Below are positions 58,388 to 64,000 of a DNA stretch of 64,000 nt, piece by piece (within the stretch, counting starts at the first letter, position 1; each line of letters opens with the position of its first letter). A program made the position numbers and the translations under genes. Source of the DNA: Apilactobacillus kunkeei. Its GTDB lineage: Bacteria; Bacillota; Bacilli; Lactobacillales; Lactobacillaceae. The stretch spans positions 1 to 64,000 of the forward strand of contig NZ_VBSE01000034.1 of the NCBI RefSeq assembly GCF_005930975.1. Reading direction: 5' to 3'. The notes under the pieces are model-generated. The model was not told the DNA's origin, searched no databases, and saw only the letters and a program-made list of their open reading frames with translations.

Positions 58388-60512
58388 AGTTATCCTCGTT
58401 GTTCTTATTGGAAATTCTAGAAGATGATCCGCCTGAATGGTTTAATTCTGGTGCATCGGTCTTATATAGGGATTGAGTGGATTTCTTCTTAAGTTTGTCA
58501 TATAAACTAGTTGATTTCTTACCCAATTCTGTTTCAGCTCCAAGTTCCTTTTGGAATCCATTTTGGTAATTGTAATCCTTAGGATTTACTGCAGTGAATC
58601 CGCTAGGGTTATAGAAACGAAGTAAGTTTTGTTCATTCAATTCATCAGAGAATAATAACTCGGTGTTAACGCGAGCCTGCATCTTATTGAAGATTTTTCT
58701 TTGATGAGGAGTAGGGTGAATAACCTTACCTGTCTTGTTGCTGTAAATAGTACCACTAATTGACGTGTACTTAGTACTTACCCAATCACGATTTCTAAAT
58801 GCGACGACTGTATCGTGTTTCTTAGAGAATAAGTCGGTTCCAAATTGAATATATTGTTTAGTGTTTACGCCCAGTAGGTGGAGTAAAGTAGGCAATACAT
58901 CGATTTCACCACCGTAGGTATTATCAATGTATCCCTTCTTCATTCCAGGAATGTTAAACATTAATGGAACTCGTTGTAGTTGTGCATTATCAAAATCAGT
59001 CCAGTCGTTAGGATTCTTACCTAATGCTCTAGCAAGACTTAAGTTTTCTGAGTTTGAAATACCATAATGATCACCATACAACATGATAATTGAATTTTTT
59101 AGCAATCCGGATTTTTGTAGGTATGCATAGAATTCTTGAATGGCTTGATCTAGGTAATGGGCAGTCTTGAAGTAGTTGTCTACTTTGGTATCGCCGGTAT
59201 TAGTAGTTTTGAAGTTACTGTCTTCGCTATCGATTGAGTAAGGGAAGTGATTAGTAACGGTGATGTACTTAGCATAGAAAGGTTGTTGCAATCTTTCAAG
59301 GTACTTGACTGAGTCTCTAAATAATAGTTTATCCTTTAAACCATAACCCAATGCCTTATCTCCGGAAGTATCATAGTAGCTTTCGTCGAAGAAGTATTGA
59401 TATCCCATGTTCTTGTATACATTGTTTCGGTTCCAGAAACTAGCAACATTTCCATGGAACACAGCTGAAGTGTACCCTTTGTTTTGTTTCAAAATAGCAG
59501 GAGCTGCTTGGAAGACATTATCACTTCCGAATTGAGTAAACATTGAACCTTGAGGTAATCCATAAGTACTGGTTTCTAGCATGTTTTCAGCGTCAGATGT
59601 CTTTCCTTGTCCTACTTGGTGGAAAAAGTTAGAAAAGGCAATCGTTGACTTACTATGGTAGAGACTATTTAAAAATGGTGTTACTTCTTGTCCATTTACC
59701 TTCTTATCAATTAGAAATTGTTGGAAACTTTCCAAGTGAATGATAATTACGTTTTTACCCTTGGCAAGCCCAAACATGGATTTTTCAGGAGCAGCGTAAT
59801 GCTTATTAATGAACTTTCTAACGTCATTCATTTCTGATTTGGTAGCCATTGCACGCAAGTCCTTAGTGTGTTGCGTGGAGATAGCATCATAGACTGTAAA
59901 AGAATCTACACCAAGATATTTAACAATGTATGTACGGTCAAAAGTTCTTGTTAGAAGTTGTGGTCTAGCCATTTCACCAAATGATAGGTTGGCAGTAAAT
60001 ATTAACATAGCGACGGAAGTAATGGCGAATGCACCTTTGCCACCGAATTTATTGTTATCAATACGAATTACTCTAAATAATAGTAAAAGTAATACTAACA
60101 CGATATCTAACCAATAGAAGACATCATGAGGCATGGTAAGTGCAAGTGATGATCCACTAAGCCCTTGGTTAACTTTTGAGTAACCAGTCATGGTACTTAC
60201 TGTCATGAAGTCGGTAAATTCACGATAATAAATAACGTTTAAATATAGTAGTAAAGTGTTTAACCCATCAATCAAAAGGATGATAGGGTAAAATAATCTA
60301 CTTGATTTGATGTACATTGCAAGTCCAAACAATAGCATGGTAGTTGCGATTGGATTAATGAATGCTATGAAGTATTCAAATGGATTTGCAAGACCTAATT
60401 GAAAATCAGTGAAATATGCGTATATAGTTTTAGCCCAAAATAAAACAACTAGTAGGATGAAAAAACCTAGCCTAGTGGACATTTTAGAGCGCAGATAATT
60501 TATCGCTTTCAA
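58386..60512 (-). CDS. ltaS: Lipoteichoic acid synthase family sulfatase-like protein
   Basis: A 708-residue protein: five transmembrane helices (residues 1-200) and an extracellular sulfatase-like domain. VIIIHLESFQQFLID gives the first metal ligand, GQGKTSDAENM the catalytic Thr, YITVTNHFPYS and MLYGDHYGIS the remaining metal sites. It polymerises glycerol-phosphate from phosphatidylglycerol into lipoteichoic acid. The Ser-rich C-terminal tail (NHSGGSSSRISNKN) is extra. Highly conserved and normally essential-like. Confidence 0.9.
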   Translation of the reverse strand: MKAINYLRSKMSTRLGFFILLVVLFWAKTIYAYFTDFQLGLANPFEYFIAFINPIATTMLLFGLAMYIKSSRLFYPIILLIDGLNTLLLYLNVIYYREFTDFMTVSTMTGYSKVNQGLSGSSLALTMPHDVFYWLDIVLVLLLLLFRVIRIDNNKFGGKGAFAITSVAMLIFTANLSFGEMARPQLLTRTFDRTYIVKYLGVDSFTVYDAISTQHTKDLRAMATKSEMNDVRKFINKHYAAPEKSMFGLAKGKNVIIIHLESFQQFLIDKKVNGQEVTPFLNSLYHSKSTIAFSNFFHQVGQGKTSDAENMLETSTYGLPQGSMFTQFGSDNVFQAAPAILKQNKGYTSAVFHGNVASFWNRNNVYKNMGYQYFFDESYYDTSGDKALGYGLKDKLLFRDSVKYLERLQQPFYAKYITVTNHFPYSIDSEDSNFKTTNTGDTKVDNYFKTAHYLDQAIQEFYAYLQKSGLLKNSIIMLYGDHYGISNSENLSLARALGKNPNDWTDFDNAQLQRVPLMFNIPGMKKGYIDNTYGGEIDVLPTLLHLLGVNTKQYIQFGTDLFSKKHDTVVAFRNRDWVSTKYTSISGTIYSNKTGKVIHPTPHQRKIFNKMQARVNTELLFSDELNEQNLLRFYNPSGFTAVNPKDYNYQNGFQKELGAETELGKKSTSLYDKLKKKSTQSLYKTDAPELNHSGGSSSRISNKNNEDN

Positions 60513-60600
60513 AATGAAGAGCTCCTTTGATATAATTCATATTTAATATTAACAGACCAAGGTAAAAAAGGCATGTTTTTTTTCGTGATATAAATTCATC

Positions 60601-60615
60601 GCCACAATATGTGGC
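60601..60615. promoter_or_regulatory. Perfect palindrome between ltaS and the 60703 gene
   Basis: GCCACA-ATA-TGTGGC, six-base arms. It stands in the divergent intergenic region, 90 bases upstream of each gene; a possible operator. No terminator-like tail. Confidence 0.4.
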
Positions 60616-60702
60616 AAAATAAAAAATAGTTATCACTATATATAGTTGCAAAATTATACAGATGTTGTAAAATAAAGTTAAATCAGTAGGAGGATGACGG
60701 CA

Positions 60703-60969
60703 TTGCTAAAAGGTAATACTAAAAAATTAAATGTTCAGTTAAGTGATGGACAAATAATTGAATTCATGCCAGAGATGGTCCATAGTGACTTGCTAGCTTT
60801 AACTAGTAACCAAGAGATTATCAATCGTACTGAAAGATTAATCTTAGTCCAATTGAGTTCCTACACTATCATTAAACTACATGAACTACAAATGATAATT
60901 TATAAGACGCTAGATAAGTTGCGCTACCACAAGATTGCGTCTAAATATTACAATACTGAGTTAAGTTAG
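60703..60969 (+). CDS. Hypothetical protein, 88 aa
   Basis: A soluble 88-residue protein (LSDGQIIEFMPEMVHSDLL; IINRTERLILVQLSSYTIIK) without signal or membrane helix. ATG 60694 directly abuts the ribosome binding site TAGGAGG, so TTG 60703 nine bases downstream is the likely start. Unrecognised. Confidence 0.6.
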   Translation: MLKGNTKKLNVQLSDGQIIEFMPEMVHSDLLALTSNQEIINRTERLILVQLSSYTIIKLHELQMIIYKTLDKLRYHKIASKYYNTELS

Positions 60970-60993
60970 GCAGAATGTTGTCTAACTTTTTTT
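60962..60993 (+). terminator. Terminator
   Basis: AAGTTAGGCA/TGTCTAACTT stem overlapping the stop codon of the 88-residue protein; T-run follows. Confidence 0.8.
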
Positions 60994-61030
60994 ATTAGTG
61001 CTATTCTATTGTTATTAGCTAAAAAAGGGG

Positions 61031-61696
61031 ATGAATGTTATCACATTTAATCTATACGTTGTCCGCCACGGACAAACATACTTTAACATTTACAATCGTT
61101 TGCAAGGATGGAGTAATTCACCTTTGACCGATAAAGGAATCGCTGGTGCCGAAAAGACTGCTAACAAACTAGCTGATACTCATTTTTCTGCTGCATACTG
61201 TAGTGACACCACTAGAGCAATGCATACCGCGAAGATTATCTTAGATGGTAACAAGGCTAGTTCAGTTAAAGAACCTACCATTTCCAATTATCTCCGAGAG
61301 GAATTTTATGGATATTATGAAGGAAATGATATGGATCAGACATGGTACGTTGCAGGTGCCCCACATGGTTTACCAACATTTAAGGATATTGTTACTAAGT
61401 ATTCAATTGGGAAGGCCAAGGACTTCTTAAAGGAAGCAGATCCTTTCCATCAAGCAGAAAGTAATGAAGAATACTGGAATCGATGGGATAAAGGATTAGA
61501 CTTAATAAGAAACGATGAAAACATTAATGATGGTGACAACGTCCTATTAATTAGTCACGGAAATGCAGTATTGAGTCTAGTTGAACGTTTTGGTGAAGGC
61601 AAGTACGATGTTAGAGAACGACCAGCCAATGGAAGTCTTACCAAGATGGAAGTAAGCGACGATCAAATTAGAGTCACTGATTACAACATTCAGTAA
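61031..61696 (+). CDS. Histidine phosphatase family protein (phosphoglycerate mutase-like)
   Basis: A 221-residue protein with the RHG motif VVRHGQTYFNIYNRLQGWSN, the Glu of YLREEFYGYYEG and the second His in LISHGNAVLS. It dephosphorylates sugar phosphates or similar. The in-frame ATG 61031 touches the ribosome binding site AAGGGG (0 spacing). An ATC codon at 61040, nine bases after the site, would give the N-terminus (M)TFNLYVVRHGQT, which is the typical family start. This is the second ATC with ideal spacing in the window (see yjdF). The coordinates here follow the conservative ATG. Confidence 0.85.
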   Translation: MNVITFNLYVVRHGQTYFNIYNRLQGWSNSPLTDKGIAGAEKTANKLADTHFSAAYCSDTTRAMHTAKIILDGNKASSVKEPTISNYLREEFYGYYEGNDMDQTWYVAGAPHGLPTFKDIVTKYSIGKAKDFLKEADPFHQAESNEEYWNRWDKGLDLIRNDENINDGDNVLLISHGNAVLSLVERFGEGKYDVRERPANGSLTKMEVSDDQIRVTDYNIQ

Positions 61697-61704
61697 AAGA
61701 AGAT

Positions 61705-61739
61705 AAAAAAAGACGATTACTTTTGTAATCGTCTTTTTT
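61705..61739. terminator. Bidirectional terminator
   Basis: AAAAAGACGATTAC/GTAATCGTCTTTTT stem between the phosphatase and the convergent NlpC/P60 gene. Confidence 0.9.
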
Positions 61740-61757
61740 GGATTTTAAGAGATAGAA

Positions 61758-62225
61758 TTAAGCAACTCGACCGTAAGCAACTACGTGCCACCATGGAGCA
61801 TGAATTCTTTCACGGATAACACCACGGTTTTGAGCATCAATCATCTTGCCACCACCAATGTACATACCAACATGGTAAATATTTCTCTTGGAAGAACCGA
61901 TGAATACTAAATCACCTTTTTTAAGGTGTTTCTTACTAACTTTTTTTGAGTAATGGTATTGTTGTTGTGCAGTTCTAGGTAAGTTAACACCTAGACCATG
62001 TCTGTATATGTATTTTGTAAAACCAGAACAATCAAAAGTATGTGAACCTTCGGAACCATAAACATAACGGTCACCTAATTTAGTCTTAGCAACACGATAT
62101 ACTGAATTGAATTGTGCTTTAGTATCAGCATGGGCAGTGTTGTTGTTACTTGTAGCGGCACCTGCAAATAGTAGTGAAGTAAACGCGGCTGCGGTTATAG
62201 CAAATTTAGTGATTAGTTTTTTCAT
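61758..62225 (-). CDS. Secreted NlpC/P60 cell-wall peptidase
   Basis: A 155-residue protein: signal peptide (LITKFAITAAAFTSLLFAGA, cleavage near AHAD) and one NlpC/P60 domain with catalytic Cys in FDCSGFTKY and His in IYHVGMYIGGG, third residue His in APWWHVVAY. No wall-binding domain; it cleaves gamma-D-glutamyl peptide bonds. Very purine-rich leader with three GAGAGAG blocks. Confidence 0.9.
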   Translation of the reverse strand: MKKLITKFAITAAAFTSLLFAGAATSNNNTAHADTKAQFNSVYRVAKTKLGDRYVYGSEGSHTFDCSGFTKYIYRHGLGVNLPRTAQQQYHYSKKVSKKHLKKGDLVFIGSSKRNIYHVGMYIGGGKMIDAQNRGVIRERIHAPWWHVVAYGRVA

Positions 62226-62470
62226 CTCTCAAAATCCTCTCTCTTATAAAAATCTCTCTCGTTTTTCTCTATCTCAATATATTTCATATGATAAGGTATT
62301 AATATTTCAAGAATGTAACAAAGTAGTTTCAAATTAATTAAAACTTTCCAATTTTAATGTAATCTTTATAATTTTAGTGTTTAATATTTACTGTACCCAA
62401 TTAAAGTAATGAAAGGGGTTCGGATTTGTGTTAAATTTATTATGTAGATTACACGAAAGGAACCGTTGAA

Positions 62471-62923
62471 ATGTCGGGCTTAAAGAAATTATTTCCTGAA
62501 AAAATAGACCTTAATCGTCTAATTTTTAAAATCGGGGAAGTCAGCAAGATGATGGACGTGTCAACACGTCAACTTCGTTACTGGGAACAAAAAGGTTACA
62601 TTACCTCAATTAGAGACGATAAGAGTAGATCTCGCGTTTTTAATATGGAAAACTTAAATAAAGTTTCATTAATCAAGTATTACTTGGATAAGGGTTTTAC
62701 CCTTACAGCTGCAAATGAGACATCTTCTGAAAAGATTGCTAAAATGCGCTATCTAAGAAGGTTTATGATGAATGCATTCCAAGATGTGGAGACAATCGAT
62801 GGGCAATCATTTGTCAACCTGGGTTACTTTAATGAAGAAAAAACTTCCATATTATATGCCTCAGTTGATGAGAATGACGAAATAAAATATCGTGTTGTCG
62901 ATATAAAGAAGAAGGATAAATGA
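62471..62923 (+). CDS. MerR family regulator
   Basis: A 150-residue protein with MerR winged helix after an 18-residue extension (residues 18-85: LIFKIGEVSKMMDVSTRQLRYWEQKGYITSIRDDKSRSRVF). The C-terminal half differs from metal or nitrogen (GlnR) regulators. It is followed by, and overlaps, the glucosaminidase gene, so cell-wall regulation is likely. Ribosome binding site AAAGGAAC. Confidence 0.85.
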   Translation: MSGLKKLFPEKIDLNRLIFKIGEVSKMMDVSTRQLRYWEQKGYITSIRDDKSRSRVFNMENLNKVSLIKYYLDKGFTLTAANETSSEKIAKMRYLRRFMMNAFQDVETIDGQSFVNLGYFNEEKTSILYASVDENDEIKYRVVDIKKKDK

Positions 62924-63600
62924 TGAGAAAAAAGAAAATGAGTTTAACTAAGAAGATTGTCTGGTTAGTTGTTATTGTGGTTGTGTTATTTGGTGGATAC
63001 AAAGTTGCAAAACAAATTCACAGTACAATCCGACAAAACCAAATTCAAAAATCTGATCAACAAAGGATTGAAGATGCGCAAGAGCAAGAAGCTAAGCAAC
63101 GTCATGAGTTTGCTGAAACAATTGCTAAACCAGCTGTTCAGGTATGGAATAAACAACACGTTGTATTACCAAGTGTTGTGATTGCTCAAGCAATTCAGGA
63201 ATCTAATTGGGGTCAATCAGAACTATACAAGAAGGCCTACAACATCTTTGGTGTTAAGGGGACATATAAGGGACAATCAATCCAATATTACACTGACGAA
63301 TATGTAAGTAACGATACACCAGTAGGTAAGGGTGTTAAGGTTGTTCGCGAAGGTGACAAAAAGAAAATTTCAATCCCTGCTACTTTCAGAAAGTATCCAA
63401 GCGTATATGATGCGGTTGAAAACCACAGTACTGTTACAGCACTTAACTTCATTAAGCAAAAGAACATCATGAGTTATGAAGAACAAGCTAAGATGCTACA
63501 AAAGAATGGTTACGCAACTGACCCTAACTATGCAAAGAACTTAATTGGATTAATCAAGCAATATAATTTATCCAAGTACGATGATCAAATTAGTAAATAA
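62923..63600 (+). CDS. Membrane-anchored glucosaminidase (GH73-type)
   Basis: A 225-residue protein: N-terminal helix (VWLVVIVVVLFGGYKVAKQI), charged coil (residues 30-70), and a GH73-like lysozyme-subfamily domain: VVIAQAIQESNWGQSELYKK with the catalytic Glu, then YNIFGVKGTYKGQSI. It hydrolyses glucosaminyl links in peptidoglycan. Without signal cleavage it is probably a type II membrane protein. The two ATGs are at 62920 and 62923; AAGGA spacing favours the latter. Confidence 0.85.
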   Translation: MRKKKMSLTKKIVWLVVIVVVLFGGYKVAKQIHSTIRQNQIQKSDQQRIEDAQEQEAKQRHEFAETIAKPAVQVWNKQHVVLPSVVIAQAIQESNWGQSELYKKAYNIFGVKGTYKGQSIQYYTDEYVSNDTPVGKGVKVVREGDKKKISIPATFRKYPSVYDAVENHSTVTALNFIKQKNIMSYEEQAKMLQKNGYATDPNYAKNLIGLIKQYNLSKYDDQISK

Positions 63601-63677
63601 TAAAATTTAATAGTTAAAACTATATTTTCCAAAAGTTATCTTATATAATAGTAGAAAAATAGAAGAGGAGACTTTAG

Positions 63678-64000
63678 GTGATACCATTATTAAGTAAATT
63701 ATATGGTCCGTTTTTTGATTTGAACAACTGGCATAACGTAATTTTTTCTGAGGATGCATGGATTGTTATCCTATCCCTAGTGCTAATTGAATGTTTACTG
63801 TCAGTTGATAATGCGGTGGTGCTAGCCACGCAAGCTCAAGTTTTACCAACTAAAAAAGAACAAGAAGAATCATTATTTTATGGTCTTTGGGGTTCTTATA
63901 TCTTTAGATTTATCATTATTGGATTAGGGGTATTCCTAATTCATATTTGGGAATTAAAGGTTGTTGGTGGATTATATCTTTTCTACTTAGTCTATGCGCA
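63678..64000 (+). CDS. TerC family membrane protein (partial, 3' end outside window)
   Basis: The first 107 residues of a TerC/alx-like protein: WIVILSLVLIECLLSVDNAVVLATQAQVLP, with the family's ECLLSVDNA motif in the first helix, then YIFRFIIIGLGVFLI. GTG start at 63678 with AGAGGAG. Cut by the window end, so full length is unknown. TerC proteins are linked to metal (Mn) efflux or exported-protein metallation. Confidence 0.85.
   Translation, partial: MIPLLSKLYGPFFDLNNWHNVIFSEDAWIVILSLVLIECLLSVDNAVVLATQAQVLPTKKEQEESLFYGLWGSYIFRFIIIGLGVFLIHIWELKVVGGLYLFYLVYA

Overview
The window is a chromosomal segment of an AT-rich, Gram-positive lactic acid bacterium. A full-length xylulose-5-P/fructose-6-P phosphoketolase at 41032-43422, a fructokinase/Pgi/sucrose-6-P hydrolase cluster, LPxTG adhesins and Gly T-box and lysine riboswitch leaders all point to a heterofermentative member of the Lactobacillaceae. 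An Apilactobacillus- or Fructilactobacillus-like lineage is my best guess, but the sequence does not prove it. I see no rRNA, tRNA, CRISPR array, insertion sequence or prophage. Most transcription units are short and end in clear hairpin-plus-T-run terminators, many of them shared by convergent genes.

Layout. 1-8990: a flavin reductase, CsbD, a sucrose/fructose locus (two ROK proteins, pgi, and divergent scrB with a consensus cre box), a small secreted protein and a PadR-DUF1700-DUF4097 envelope-sensing operon. 9141-15888: four related surface proteins, three with LPQTG anchors, all with a variant KxYKxGKxW-type signal peptide. 16506-19794: a zinc alcohol dehydrogenase behind a MerR-type promoter, an amino acid permease behind a cysteine-codon leader peptide and attenuator, and a yjdF gene whose only credible start codon is ATC. 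19829-24274: two similar XRE-membrane regulators bracket an NfeD-like OB/stomatin pair and an ABC exporter. 24454-29875: birA, a secreted polycationic protein, a MerR-cupin-CMD operon, bioY with BirA half-sites, a VOC protein and a P-loop kinase.

30000-33600 is dense in RNA regulation: a candidate CU-rich small RNA, glyA under a glycine (GGC) T-box, and an APC transporter under a lysine riboswitch, which suggests the transporter moves lysine. 33593-43422 holds an aldo/keto reductase, a P-type ATPase, DUF1836 and HD proteins, YbaK, a CadD-like/ArsR pair, a GntR regulator and the phosphoketolase. 43499-64000 is mainly housekeeping: RluA, a methyltransferase, Amt, RNase Y, 5'-nucleotidase, a Spx homologue without its redox cysteines, nucleoside hydrolase, ferredoxin-NADP reductase, a voltage-sensor-type K+ channel, LTA synthase, NlpC/P60 and glucosaminidase wall hydrolases, and a TerC gene cut by the window end. 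A stand-alone structured RNA of about 190 nt with its own promoter and terminator lies at 45441-45632.

The items most likely to be undescribed are the cysteine-codon attenuator before the permease at 17889, the ATC-initiated yjdF, the unidentified structured RNA at 45441-45632, and the catalytically eroded fructokinase paralogue at the end of the pgi operon.
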